From an uncultured Bacilli bacterium (GTDB taxonomy: Bacteria; Bacillota_I; Bacilli_A; RF39; UBA660): 64,000 bases of DNA. The translations under genes were made by a program, and so were the position numbers. Below, piece after piece: positions 33,914 through 42,342 of this stretch. The stretch's first letter is position 1. The number at the start of each line of letters is the position of its first letter. Location: NCBI GenBank assembly GCA_934190785.1, contig CAKPTA010000003.1, positions 1 through 64,000 of the forward strand, written 5' to 3'. The notes under the pieces are model-generated. The model ran no database searches. It was not told the origin of the DNA and saw nothing but the letters and a program-made list of their open reading frames with translations.

Positions 33914-34541
33914 TATAGTTTTAAATTTTAACACATATGCATTTGATTTTTATGATTGGAATAAGGAGGATAAAATAACTCATATTAGAAAAATACCAAT
34001 ATGTAAAATTAATACAGATGATTTAGAAAAAATAACTAAAAATGATGTCAATTTTGAAAAAGACTTTTTAAAATTGATTAAGGATAAAACAGAATTATTT
34101 TCAAGCAGAGGAGTAAAGAAGATTGAATATAGTTGTTTGTTGTCTGATGGTAGTAATGCATTAGCAATAAAAATCGATAAACAAAAAATCCTTAAATCAA
34201 AATTACAATTAGATGAGGAAGAAGAAGTTTTGGATGTTTGTGCTCATATAGAAGAAAAAAATATAGGGTATAGTGTCAAAAAAATTAATAATCCTAATAT
34301 ATTTATGACGAGAAAACAAACTTCAAGTATTAGGTATGTAAATAATTTATTATATAAAACATATAAGGAAAAAGAATATGAAACATTAAAATATCTTTAT
34401 TATGAATGTTTTAATAAAAAAGAAAATAATATAAAAAATATTATGGATAAATTATTAATTGAAATAAAAAATTGTAATGATATTATTTTGAATAAGATAC
34501 AGGATTTTTATAAATTATTTAGTGTAAAAAATAATGTATAA
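33897..34541 (+). CDS. Uncharacterised cytoplasmic protein
   Basis: 214 residues from ATG 33897 with GGGAGGAG upstream; an earlier in-frame TTG (33876) precedes that ribosome binding site. The N-terminus (YIYDIVLNFNTYAFDFYDWN) recalls a family of uncharacterised Bacilli proteins that begin in this way, but I cannot name it with certainty. The protein is Lys/Glu-rich and soluble. It is translationally linked to the small membrane protein upstream. Confidence 0.6.
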   Translation: MNYIYDIVLNFNTYAFDFYDWNKEDKITHIRKIPICKINTDDLEKITKNDVNFEKDFLKLIKDKTELFSSRGVKKIEYSCLLSDGSNALAIKIDKQKILKSKLQLDEEEEVLDVCAHIEEKNIGYSVKKINNPNIFMTRKQTSSIRYVNNLLYKTYKEKEYETLKYLYYECFNKKENNIKNIMDKLLIEIKNCNDIILNKIQDFYKLFSVKNNV

Positions 34542-34582
34542 AATTTATATACTTTCACAAAATACTACTAGGAGGCACAAAT

Positions 34583-35134
34583 ATGAAAAAAATATTCTAT
34601 CTTTTATTTTCTTTAGTATTAGTAACAGGATGTGGATGTGAAAGTGGAAAACTTTTAAATACTCCAACAAAAAAAGTTGAAATGTATCTTGCTAATTATC
34701 AAACGTTAGATGATGATGTATTGAAACAATTAGATAATGTAATTGAGCATGCTGGTAACTTTACAGATGCACAAAAAGATACATATAGAGACATTATGAA
34801 GAAACATTATCAGGATTTGACATATGATATAAAAGATGAAAAAATTGATGGTGATAATGCTGTTGTTACAACTGAAATTGAAGTTAAGGACTATTCTAAA
34901 GTAATCGAAGATGCTAATGATTATAAAGATAAACATCCAGATGAATTTAAAGGTGAAGATGGTTCTTATGATGAATCATTATTTATGGATTACCGTTTAG
35001 AACAGTTAAAAAAAGTAAAAGATAAAGTAAAATATACAATTGACTTTACTTTGACTAAGGTTGATGATGAATGGAAACTCGATCCACTTACTACTGAACA
35101 AGAAGATAAAATTCATGGTTTATATGTACATTAA
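34583..35134 (+). CDS. Lipoprotein
   Basis: 183 residues with AGGAGG before ATG. The signal peptide ends in the lipobox LVTGC with lipidated C17. The mature part has a helical start (YLANYQTLDDDVLKQLDNVI) and then a beta-rich NTF2-like stretch (DEKIDGDNAVVTTEIEV, KYTIDFTLTKVDDEWKLDP). This suggests an outer-surface binding or accessory protein. Monocistronic, with a strong terminator. Confidence 0.75.
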   Translation: MKKIFYLLFSLVLVTGCGCESGKLLNTPTKKVEMYLANYQTLDDDVLKQLDNVIEHAGNFTDAQKDTYRDIMKKHYQDLTYDIKDEKIDGDNAVVTTEIEVKDYSKVIEDANDYKDKHPDEFKGEDGSYDESLFMDYRLEQLKKVKDKVKYTIDFTLTKVDDEWKLDPLTTEQEDKIHGLYVH

Positions 35135-35157
35135 TATGTTCGAATGAACATATTTTT
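35133..35157 (+). terminator. Intrinsic terminator
   Basis: AATATGTTC (35133-35141), loop GAAT, GAACATATT (35146-35154), then TT. It overlaps the stop codon. Confidence 0.85.
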
Positions 35158-35158
35158 A

Positions 35159-35187
35159 TTGTATAAAATAAATTTTTGTGGTAAAAT
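35159..35187 (+). promoter_or_regulatory. Sigma-A promoter
   Basis: TTGTAT (35159-35164), 17 bases, TAAAAT (35182-35187) with TGG extension. Confidence 0.65.
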
Positions 35188-35214
35188 TGTGAATTACCAA
35201 AAGGAGGATATACT

Positions 35215-35964
35215 ATGGATACAAGAACATTTATTATAAGAATTTCAATTTGTTTTATTTTAAGTACACTTATAGGAGTAGAAAGACAATATAGACATAG
35301 AATGGTAGGTCTTAGAACTAATGTACTAGTTAGTCTTGGAGCTTTTATGTTTATGTGTACATCGTTTGGACTTGAGACAAATGATGAGACGCGTATAGCA
35401 GCACAAATTGTATCTGGAATTGGGTTTTTAGGTGCTGGTGTAATTCTTAGGGATGGAAATAAAATTAAAGGACTTAATACTGCAGCTACACTTTGGTGTG
35501 TTGCAGCAATTGGAGTATTGACTTCATCTGGAATGATTATAGAAGCTACAGTAGGTACAATTTTGGTTTTGTTTTCTAATATTTTACTTCGTGTTTTTGC
35601 TCAAAGAATAATGGATAGGGCAAAATTAAATAGAACTGAAAAGTGTACAATTAAAATTACTTGTGAGAAAAAAATAGAAGTATTAGTACGTACTTCTTTA
35701 ACAAGACTTATAGATAATAATCGTTTAACATTAAAAAGTTTAGAACGTAATGCAATAACAAAAGAAGAGGCAAAATTAACAGCCGTTTTATATACATCTA
35801 GATTAGATACAATTCAAGATATGGTAAATAAAATAAGTGCCGACGCAGGAATAAATTCAATTTTATGGGAACATGAAAAACTACTTAAGACAGATAATGA
35901 AGACGATGATGAGTATGAAGATGATGTAAATGAAATAGAAAATACAAAGAAAATGGATAAGTAA
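35215..35964 (+). CDS. MgtC/SapB family membrane protein
   Basis: 249 residues with AGGAGG before ATG. The N-terminal 140 residues hold four membrane helices and the MgtC signatures GVERQYRHRMVGLRTNVLVS and GIGFLGAGVILRDG. A soluble ACT-like domain (about 140-225) follows, then an acidic tail (DNEDDDEYEDDVNEIE). MgtC proteins are linked to growth at low magnesium and to phosphate and ATPase control. The terminator follows directly. Confidence 0.88.
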   Translation: MDTRTFIIRISICFILSTLIGVERQYRHRMVGLRTNVLVSLGAFMFMCTSFGLETNDETRIAAQIVSGIGFLGAGVILRDGNKIKGLNTAATLWCVAAIGVLTSSGMIIEATVGTILVLFSNILLRVFAQRIMDRAKLNRTEKCTIKITCEKKIEVLVRTSLTRLIDNNRLTLKSLERNAITKEEAKLTAVLYTSRLDTIQDMVNKISADAGINSILWEHEKLLKTDNEDDDEYEDDVNEIENTKKMDK

Positions 35965-35981
35965 TAATTGTCCATTTTTTT
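35951..35981 (+). terminator. Intrinsic terminator
   Basis: AAATGGA (35951-35957) pairs with TCCATTT (35971-35977) across 13 bases, then four more T. It overlaps the SigE-like promoter of dacB. Confidence 0.65.
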
Positions 35982-35989
35982 CATATTCT
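35962..35989 (+). promoter_or_regulatory. Possible SigE-type promoter of the dacB-spmAB operon
   Basis: TAATAAT (35962-35968), 13 bases, CATATTCT (35982-35989). The -10 matches the SigE form CATATTnT exactly and the -35 matches KMATATT at six of seven bases; the spacing is one base short of the usual 14. In Bacillus this operon is SigE-dependent. Confidence 0.5.
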
Positions 35990-36004
35990 TAAATAGGTGA
36001 TTTC

Positions 36005-37093
36005 ATGAAACGTACGATTTTATCATTATTATTGATTGTATTTTGTTTTGCACCAACATTAATAAATGCTTTAGATACAAGTGCAACATCAGCAATCTTA
36101 ATGGATACAGATAACAATAGAATACTATATGCTAAAAATATACATAACGTTAGGAGCGTTGCATCAATATCAAAAATTATGACTGCTATAGTAGCTATTG
36201 AATCAGCAGATGTAAAGTCTAAAGTAACTATCGGTGATGAAATAACAAAAGCTTATGGTTCAGGTATATATATTCAGGTTGGTGAGGTACTGACTTTAGA
36301 AGATTTACTTTATGGTTTGATGTTACGTAGCGGAAATGATGCCTCACTTGCAATTGCAAAATATGTTGGAGGAAGTGTCGAAAATTTTGTTGAAATGATG
36401 AATAAAACTGCTGAAAAAATAGGAATGAAAAACACAACCTTTAGAAATCCAAATGGTTTAGATGAAGAAGATGGTGGTAATTTATCAAGTGCTTATGATA
36501 TGGCTATTTTAACATCATATGCAATGAAAAATGATACATATAAGAAAATTGTATCAACCAAAAAATATACTTTGAAAACGAATAAAAATACTTACAGTTG
36601 GACGAACAAAAATAAATTACTTAGAACATATAAGTATACAACAGGTGGAAAAACAGGTTTTACAGAAATAGCACGAAGAACACTTGTTTCAACTGCATCT
36701 AAAGATGGTATCTCTTTAGTAGCAGTGACACTTAATGATGGAGATGATTTTCATGATCATATGAACATGTTTGATTATGGTTTTGATAATTATAAAAACT
36801 ATCAGATTTTAAAAGCCGGAAATATTAATATTTATGATGAAAAATTTTATATAAAATATGATTTATATATAAAAAATGATTTTAATTATTTACTTGCTAA
36901 TGGAGAAGATAGTAGTGTTAATTTGAAATTTGAACTCATAAAAGATAGAAATATTGAAAGTGGAGCATGTGTAGGTAAAGTAAAAGTTTTATTGGGTGAT
37001 AAAAATGTACATGAAGAAAATATATACGTGAAAAAAAAGAATGCGAAAAAAGTTAGTTTTTTTAATAAGTTAAAAGAGTGGTTAAATGATTAA
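36005..37093 (+). CDS. dacB: D-alanyl-D-alanine carboxypeptidase, sporulation type (DacB/DacF-like)
   Basis: 362 residues with AGGTGA before ATG. A signal peptide (1-22) is followed by a penicillin-binding carboxypeptidase domain: S54-I-S-K57 (nucleophile box), S109-G-N111 and K216-T-G218. A beta-rich domain follows, and the Lys-rich C-terminal end (KKKNAKKVSFFNKLKEWL) can form the amphipathic anchor of PBP5-type enzymes. It trims stem peptides. Its place just before spmA and spmB, overlapping spmA by 8 bases, matches Bacillus dacB, which sets cortex cross-linking. Confidence 0.9.
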   Translation: MKRTILSLLLIVFCFAPTLINALDTSATSAILMDTDNNRILYAKNIHNVRSVASISKIMTAIVAIESADVKSKVTIGDEITKAYGSGIYIQVGEVLTLEDLLYGLMLRSGNDASLAIAKYVGGSVENFVEMMNKTAEKIGMKNTTFRNPNGLDEEDGGNLSSAYDMAILTSYAMKNDTYKKIVSTKKYTLKTNKNTYSWTNKNKLLRTYKYTTGGKTGFTEIARRTLVSTASKDGISLVAVTLNDGDDFHDHMNMFDYGFDNYKNYQILKAGNINIYDEKFYIKYDLYIKNDFNYLLANGEDSSVNLKFELIKDRNIESGACVGKVKVLLGDKNVHEENIYVKKKNAKKVSFFNKLKEWLND

Positions 37094-37661
37094 TAAAATA
37101 TGGGGATTTTTTATAGTTGTTGGAATAATATTTTGTCTTTTTACTGGTAAAGTTGATATCTTAAATAAAGAAATACTTGATAGTGCTAAAACTAGTTTAG
37201 ATATGATTATAAAAATATTTCCAGTTATGGCTTTATGGCTTGGAATTATGAATATAGCATCACAATCAGGTTTACTAAAAAAATTATCTAAGTTAATCTC
37301 GCCCATTCTTATTAAATTATTTCCAGAAATTCCTCCTAATCATGAATCAATAAGTTATATAGCATCTAACATTATTGCTAATATGTTTGGACTTGGTAAT
37401 GCTGCAACTCCTTTTGGACTTAAAGCAATGAAATCATTAGAAGAGATTAATAGTGATAAAGAAACTGCATCAAGAAGTATGATAACTTTTCTTGTATTAA
37501 ACACAAGTGGAGTTACACTTGTTCCAACAACCATAATATCATTAAGAATTATGTATGGAAGTTTAAATCCAACTGAGATTACGCTTGCATGTATTATGGC
37601 AACATTATGCTCAACTGTTGGTGGACTTGTCATAGACCGTATTTTAGCAAAAAGGATGTGA
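37086..37661 (+). CDS. spmA: Spore maturation protein A
   Basis: 191 residues with a nucleoside-recognition (Gate) domain. About five membrane helices contain MALWLGIMNIASQSGLLKKL and NIIANMFGLGNAATPFGLKA, typical of SpmA. With SpmB it affects core dehydration and heat resistance of spores in Bacillus and Clostridium. It overlaps dacB by 8 bases and lies 2 bases before spmB. Confidence 0.92.
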   Translation: MINKIWGFFIVVGIIFCLFTGKVDILNKEILDSAKTSLDMIIKIFPVMALWLGIMNIASQSGLLKKLSKLISPILIKLFPEIPPNHESISYIASNIIANMFGLGNAATPFGLKAMKSLEEINSDKETASRSMITFLVLNTSGVTLVPTTIISLRIMYGSLNPTEITLACIMATLCSTVGGLVIDRILAKRM

Positions 37662-37663
37662 CT

Positions 37664-38185
37664 ATGCAGATACTTTCAAACTTAATAATTCCAGTATTGG
37701 TATTATTTATAATATTATATGGCATATATAAAAAAGTTGATATTTATGATGTTTTTGTAAATGGTTCAAAGGAAAGTTATGACATGATAATATCAATGTT
37801 CCCTTGTATGCTTGCTATGATTTTTGGTGTAAATATATTTGTAAAAAGTGGATTTTTAGAGTGGCTTTTTAGTTTCTTTAAAGATATATTAAATAATTTT
37901 AATATTCCAATTTCTATTATTCCGATGGCTATTATGAGGCCTATTTCTGGAAGTGCTTCATTAGCTATTTTAAATAATATTTTTTCTAGTTATGGACCAG
38001 ACAGCTTTACAGGTCGTCTTGCATCAGTTATACAAGGTTCTACTGATACAACCTTTTATATATTAACTCTTTATTTTGGAAGCATTGGAATAAAAAAAAT
38101 AAGGTATGCGGCATGGGCTGGAATTATAGCTGATATTATCGGAATAACAGCAGCTATTATTATTGTAAATATGATGTTTGGCTAA
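37664..38185 (+). CDS. spmB: Spore maturation protein B
   Basis: 173 residues from ATG 37664 with AAAGGATG upstream; an earlier in-frame start at 37589 lies deep inside spmA. The same Gate-domain type as SpmA: ESYDMIISMFPCMLAMIFGV, RPISGSASLAILNNIF and QGSTDTTFYILTLYFGS. It acts with SpmA in the membrane. A sigma-A promoter for the next gene overlaps its stop codon. Confidence 0.92.
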   Translation: MQILSNLIIPVLVLFIILYGIYKKVDIYDVFVNGSKESYDMIISMFPCMLAMIFGVNIFVKSGFLEWLFSFFKDILNNFNIPISIIPMAIMRPISGSASLAILNNIFSSYGPDSFTGRLASVIQGSTDTTFYILTLYFGSIGIKKIRYAAWAGIIADIIGITAAIIIVNMMFG

Positions 38186-38214
38186 TTGTAAAAAAAATAA
38201 AAATATGGTATCCT
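38186..38214 (+). promoter_or_regulatory. Sigma-A promoter
   Basis: TTGTAA (38186-38191), 17 bases, TATCCT (38209-38214) with TGG extension. It gives the lipoprotein gene a promoter of its own, apart from the sporulation operon. Confidence 0.6.
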
Positions 38215-38232
38215 ATTAACAGGAGGAATAAT

Positions 38233-38676
38233 ATGAGAAATGTTTTAAAAGTAGGAATTCCAACAATTTTAGTCGCTCTTCTTACTAGTGGATGCGGAAA
38301 AACAAAGGTATTAGAATGTACTATGAATGATGATTCAACAGAAGGATTAGAAATGGCTCAAACAGTAAAGGCAACATTTAAAAATGATGCTGTAACTAAA
38401 ATGGATATTGATATGGTTTTAACTGTTGATGATGAACTAAAAGATTATACTAATGAGTTAGCAGAAAGTTTAAAATCTGAATTTTCTAATTTAGATGGTA
38501 AAAAAGGAGTTTCAATAACAACTGATACAAAAGATAAAGTTGTAACATTTAATCTTACAGCTGATTTAAGTAAAATGGACGATTCAGCAAAAGAAGAACT
38601 TGATATGGTTGGAACAAGTGAAACTTATGCAGCTGCTAAAAAAGATTTAGAAGGCGAAGGTTATAAATGTAAATAG
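38233..38676 (+). CDS. Lipoprotein (YehR/DUF1307-like)
   Basis: 147 residues with AGGAGG before ATG. The lipobox LLTSGC places the lipidated Cys at 21. The mature domain is small and beta/alpha (VLECTMNDDSTEGLEMAQTV to ETYAAAKKDLEGEGYKCK), with a Cys near each end that may pair. The layout recalls the YehR/DUF1307 lipoproteins. It is inserted between spmB and rluB, which are neighbours in Bacillus. Confidence 0.7.
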   Translation: MRNVLKVGIPTILVALLTSGCGKTKVLECTMNDDSTEGLEMAQTVKATFKNDAVTKMDIDMVLTVDDELKDYTNELAESLKSEFSNLDGKKGVSITTDTKDKVVTFNLTADLSKMDDSAKEELDMVGTSETYAAAKKDLEGEGYKCK

Positions 38677-38697
38677 AATTCGTTAGAATTCTTTTTT
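38675..38697 (+). terminator. Intrinsic terminator
   Basis: AGAATTC (38675-38681), loop GTTA, GAATTCT (38686-38692), then T-rich. It overlaps the stop codon. Confidence 0.75.
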
Positions 38698-38716
38698 CTT
38701 TAGAAAAGGTGATTAT

Positions 38717-39433
38717 ATGGAAAGATTACAAAAAGTAATAGCTAACGCAGGATATGTATCAAGAAGAAAAGCGGAGGAATTAATATCCAAAGGGAAAGTA
38801 AAAGTAAATGGTAAAATAGTGCGCGAATTAGGAACAAAGGTAACACCAACTGATATTATTGAAGCGGATGGTACTGTAATAAGTCAAAAAGATGTAAAAA
38901 AAGAATATTATTTACTAAATAAACCACGTGGTGTTGTTACAACAACGAGCGATGATAAAGGAAGAAAAACAGTTGTTGATTTAATCGAAACAAGCGCTCG
39001 CATTTATCCTGTTGGAAGACTTGATTATGATACAACAGGGGCTCTTATTTTAACTAATGATGGAGAACTTGCTAATTTACTTATGCATCCTAAAAATAAT
39101 ATTCAGAAATTATATGTAGCAAAAGTAAAAGGATTAGTTGGAAAAGATGTTATAAATAAACTTACAAATGGGGTTTATATAGATGGAATAAAAACATCAA
39201 AAGCTAAAGCAAGAATAAAAAAATATGATAAGAAAACAGACACTTCTATTGTTGAACTTGTGATTCATGAAGGAAGAAATCATCAGGTAAAAAATATGTT
39301 TAAAGTTCTTGGTTATGAAGTTTTAAAATTAAAACGTGAATCAATTGCTTTTTTAGATATTAAAAATTTAAAATCTGGCGAATATCGTAGCCTAACAATT
39401 AAAGAAGTAAAAAAATTATATGGTGAAAATTAA
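38717..39433 (+). CDS. rluB: Ribosomal large subunit pseudouridine synthase B
   Basis: 238 residues. An N-terminal S4 RNA-binding domain (MERLQKVIANAGYVSRRKAE) is followed by the RsuA-type catalytic domain. The active-site Asp is in GRLDYDTTGALILTNDGEL, and EGRNHQVKNMFKVLGYEV is also diagnostic. It makes pseudouridine in 23S rRNA. Bacillus rluB likewise follows spmB. Confidence 0.92.
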   Translation: MERLQKVIANAGYVSRRKAEELISKGKVKVNGKIVRELGTKVTPTDIIEADGTVISQKDVKKEYYLLNKPRGVVTTTSDDKGRKTVVDLIETSARIYPVGRLDYDTTGALILTNDGELANLLMHPKNNIQKLYVAKVKGLVGKDVINKLTNGVYIDGIKTSKAKARIKKYDKKTDTSIVELVIHEGRNHQVKNMFKVLGYEVLKLKRESIAFLDIKNLKSGEYRSLTIKEVKKLYGEN

Positions 39434-39463
39434 AAAAGAAATCATTTTTGTTTGATTTCTTTT
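39434..39463. terminator. Bidirectional terminator
   Basis: AAAAGAAATCA (39434-39444) pairs with TGATTTCTTTT (39453-39463). It serves rluB and the convergent gene ending at 39462. Confidence 0.8.
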
Positions 39464-40028
39464 ATTTTTCATTATACTCAATACTATTTCTACAAAATTT
39501 ACAAGTCCCATAATTACCAGAAATAATATTATCAGCTCCACAATGAGGACAATATACAACATGTGTATTTTTAGCCATTTCTTGCTTTTCTTTAATAACT
39601 AAATTATTTGCCTTAGATATTTCATAATCTTTTCTTTGCTCTTCTTTAATATAATTACTTAGTTTATTACTTAAGTTGTTATAAATGTTATTAAAAATAA
39701 ATGATATAATGAAGAAAATAATGCTAACGGTAATTAACAATTTACTATAATTTATTAATTTGATATATATATTAGAATCTATTATTTGTAATAAATGATT
39801 AATAATATTATTATCTATATTAAATAAATCAAATCCATTATAAATAATTTTTGGTAATAAAATTAAAATGCCACATATAAATAATGTACTATATAAACTA
39901 TTCTTTTTTCCTTTATATATATAACATCTAAATAACATTAAACATATACCAAGAAATGGTATAAAATAAAGAAAAACTAATATAACAGGAATACTACATA
40001 GTAACTTAAATAAACTATTTTTATTCAT
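39462..40028 (-). CDS. Membrane protein with C-terminal zinc ribbon
   Basis: 188 residues. Three or four hydrophobic segments fill residues 8-110. A charged helix follows, and the end has the zinc-ribbon pattern YCPHCGADNII and CKFCRNSI (C-x2-C, C-x2-C). AAGGAG precedes the ATG. Such ribbon-plus-membrane proteins are common and varied in Firmicutes; I assign no function. Confidence 0.7.
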   Translation of the reverse strand: MNKNSLFKLLCSIPVILVFLYFIPFLGICLMLFRCYIYKGKKNSLYSTLFICGILILLPKIIYNGFDLFNIDNNIINHLLQIIDSNIYIKLINYSKLLITVSIIFFIISFIFNNIYNNLSNKLSNYIKEEQRKDYEISKANNLVIKEKQEMAKNTHVVYCPHCGADNIISGNYGTCKFCRNSIEYNEK

Positions 40029-40099
40029 TTAAACACTCCTTTTCATTACTCATTATAACATATTTTATTATAAAAAAACATCAACTAATTAGTTAATGT

Positions 40100-40306
40100 T
40101 TATTCATCATCCTTAGATATTGCACTAGTAGGACATCCTTCAAGAGCATCAATAGCTTCTTCTTTAACACTTTGATTTAGAGCTTCAAAGTCTACATCTT
40201 CTTTAGCTTGAGCAAGACCTTCATCATTAAATTCAAAAACAGAAGGGCATATAGCTTGACAAGCTCCACAACCGATACATAATTCTTGATCAACTTTTAT
40301 TTTCAT
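40100..40306 (-). CDS. fer: Ferredoxin, single 4Fe-4S cluster
   Basis: 68 residues from ATG 40306, with GGAGGT 4 bases upstream; a longer frame to 40351 runs through the promoter. Cluster ligands are C10, C13 and C16 (CIGCGACQAICP) with C58 in EGCPTSAI; C20 is an extra Cys. The acidic middle is typical of Bacillus Fer. It carries electrons at low potential in the cytosol. Confidence 0.92.
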   Translation of the reverse strand: MKIKVDQELCIGCGACQAICPSVFEFNDEGLAQAKEDVDFEALNQSVKEEAIDALEGCPTSAISKDDE

Positions 40307-40322
40307 AAATACCTCCGTAAAC

Positions 40323-40351
40323 ATTATATGGAAAAATAAAAAGAAATACAA
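40323..40351 (-). promoter_or_regulatory. Sigma-A promoter of ferredoxin
   Basis: On the minus strand TTGTAT (40351-40346), 17 bases, TATAAT (40328-40323). Confidence 0.7.
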
Positions 40352-40359
40352 GTAAATGG

Positions 40360-40388
40360 TTTAAAAAAATCATTAAATATGGTATTAT
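40360..40388 (+). promoter_or_regulatory. Sigma-A promoter
   Basis: TTTAAA (40360-40365), 17 bases, TATTAT (40383-40388) with TGG extension. It is divergent from the ferredoxin promoter, and the two -35 boxes are 8 bases apart. Confidence 0.6.
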
Positions 40389-40409
40389 TAAAATAGCGAG
40401 GTGATTCGT

Positions 40410-41204
40410 ATGTCTAGTAGAATGGAACGATATTACAAACCGTCTAAAGAAGTAACAAGAAGAACAGATATGAATAGAGAATTATATCATAAAATATATG
40501 AAACAAATGAATACAGTAATATTGAAGGAATAGCAACTCTAGATACTTCTAATGAAATTGATATTACTAAAGTAAAAAAAATGCTTCAAAATAGGGAAGA
40601 TTATAAAAAACAAAAAGATTTACGTTCTATTTTATATAAAGAAAAAGAAAATGTTGTAGAAGTTAAAAACGAAGAACCAGAAGAAGAAAAAAATTACGAT
40701 ATTAGTGAGATATTAAATAAAGCCAAAAGTGAAAAAAAGCCAGATGATAAGTATAGAAGTTTAGGTAATACAAATTATGATATTTTAAAATCATTACGCG
40801 TAAAGGGTGAAGAATATAAGGAAGCAAAAGCATCAGCACTAGAACAAACTTTAGTTGATACAAGCGTTTTAAAAAATTTAAAAGATAATGATTTAAGTCT
40901 TGATTTGTTTGAAGATTTGAAATCAAATAATACTAATGTTATTGGTGCTAAAGATACAATTCATCAATTATTAGAAGAGGCTAAAGCAGAAGAAAAGAAA
41001 AAGAAAGAAGCAGAGAAAAAACCAGAACTAGATACTTCATTTTTTACATCAAGTATGAGTTTTGGCAAAAAAGATTTCGAAGATGCAAAAGAAAATATGA
41101 AAAAGAAACCACATAAAAAATGGGTTAAAAATATTATAATTGGAATCTTAATCTTGTTGATAACAGCAGGAGTTATTTTTCTTGTATATACATTAATTAA
41201 ATAA
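40410..41204 (+). CDS. Tail-anchored charged hypothetical protein
   Basis: 264 residues from ATG 40410 with GAGGTG upstream; the GTG at 40401 is inside that ribosome binding site. The first 230 residues are hydrophilic, rich in Lys and Glu, with several short helices (LNKAKSEKKPDDKYRSLGNT) and a Lys/Glu run near 195. Residues 241-263 are one membrane helix (IIIGILILLITAGVIFLVY) preceded by KKPHKKWVK, so most of the protein should be cytoplasmic. The family is not recognised; the layout suggests a membrane-tethered scaffold. Confidence 0.65.
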   Translation: MSSRMERYYKPSKEVTRRTDMNRELYHKIYETNEYSNIEGIATLDTSNEIDITKVKKMLQNREDYKKQKDLRSILYKEKENVVEVKNEEPEEEKNYDISEILNKAKSEKKPDDKYRSLGNTNYDILKSLRVKGEEYKEAKASALEQTLVDTSVLKNLKDNDLSLDLFEDLKSNNTNVIGAKDTIHQLLEEAKAEEKKKKEAEKKPELDTSFFTSSMSFGKKDFEDAKENMKKKPHKKWVKNIIIGILILLITAGVIFLVYTLIK

Positions 41205-41213
41205 AAAATAATT

Positions 41214-41241
41214 AAAACGAGTTTTACGCTCGTTTTCTTTT
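41214..41241. terminator. Bidirectional terminator
   Basis: AAAACGAG (41214-41221) pairs with CTCGTTTT (41229-41236), then CTTTTT on the plus strand. It also ends the convergent gerAB at 41224. Confidence 0.75.
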
Positions 41242-42330
41242 TATGAAAATTATTGTTGCTAAAAAGCCTATAAATATTAAAAATATATAACAAACAAAAG
41301 GATATTGTTTAATGGAAAATTGATTTGCTATGGTATTATTATTAAATGTATTTAATCCAAGAATGATAATCATAATTAAAAAGATAAAATTAACAGTTAT
41401 TTTGATAAAATTATTTTTAATTTTAAATATATGATAAAATCCAGTTTTAATAAAATATAATCCAATTATAATTAATATAAATAATGAAAATATCCATTGA
41501 ACTGATAATGTACTTTCAATTCTTTCTATAAAACCACCAATTGAAATACGTCTTAGTATTTGAAATTCAGGGTATTGATATAATTGTGATAATTCAATTC
41601 CAAAAACAGAAACAATAAAAAATGGTATAATAAAAATTAATAAACATGATATAAAATAAGATATAATCATATATTTTGTGTAATTTTGTTTATCTTCATA
41701 ATAATAAACAGGAATACTTGAAATAAAAAATAGTGGTAGAATACAATAAATAGTAAGTCCAAAAGATGCTTCTATAACAGGTGCAATTCCACTTTTTAAA
41801 ATAGGTAGAATATTTGATATATTTACTTGTGGTAGTAAACTAATTGAAGTTATAAAATACAATAATATTGTTATAAAGAAAATTAGTACTGTGCTTTGTA
41901 ATATAACATTTAGCTTCTTAGATAGCATGTAAACAATTGGAATCATAAATATTATATAAACAAATATTTGAGGTGTTTTATATAAAAATTGTGAACTTAT
42001 AAGATTAGTTAAACTCCAAAAATTAAGTAGTAAAAAAGAAGAGGAAAATAATATAATAATAAAATTAATTATTTTTCCTAAATGTTTACCACAAATATAA
42101 TCAATAATTTCAAAAATATTTTTATTGGGATATGAAGTAGATATTTTTAAAAAAATATAGAAAGGAATAAATCCTAAAAATATCGTTACAAATGCTGAAA
42201 TCCAACAGTCTTCTTCGGCTATCTTTAAAATAAGATTTATTCCTGTACCAAAAATACCACTAAAAAGAATAAAGAATACCATTAAACTAGCTTGAAAGCA
42301 TCGTAATTTTCCAATAAATTTATCTCTCAT
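41224..42330 (-). CDS. gerAB: Spore germination permease, GerAB family
   Basis: 368 residues with about ten membrane helices of the amino acid/polyamine/organocation fold. The N-terminal LKIAEEDCWISAFVTIFLGF and the later RRISIGGFIERIESTLSVQWIF are typical of GerAB/GerKB. This is the germinant-binding subunit of the spore inner-membrane receptor. It is the last gene of a gerAA-gerAC-gerAB operon, with 12 bases after gerAC. Confidence 0.88.
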   Translation of the reverse strand: MRDKFIGKLRCFQASLMVFFILFSGIFGTGINLILKIAEEDCWISAFVTIFLGFIPFYIFLKISTSYPNKNIFEIIDYICGKHLGKIINFIIILFSSSFLLLNFWSLTNLISSQFLYKTPQIFVYIIFMIPIVYMLSKKLNVILQSTVLIFFITILLYFITSISLLPQVNISNILPILKSGIAPVIEASFGLTIYCILPLFFISSIPVYYYEDKQNYTKYMIISYFISCLLIFIIPFFIVSVFGIELSQLYQYPEFQILRRISIGGFIERIESTLSVQWIFSLFILIIIGLYFIKTGFYHIFKIKNNFIKITVNFIFLIMIIILGLNTFNNNTIANQFSIKQYPFVCYIFLIFIGFLATIIFIKRKRA

Positions 42331-42342
42331 AAAATTCTCCTC

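Noticed and set aside
37589..37663. Longer N-terminus for spmB
   Set aside because: It would lie inside spmA in another frame, is not SpmB-like, and ATG 37664 has its own ribosome binding site.
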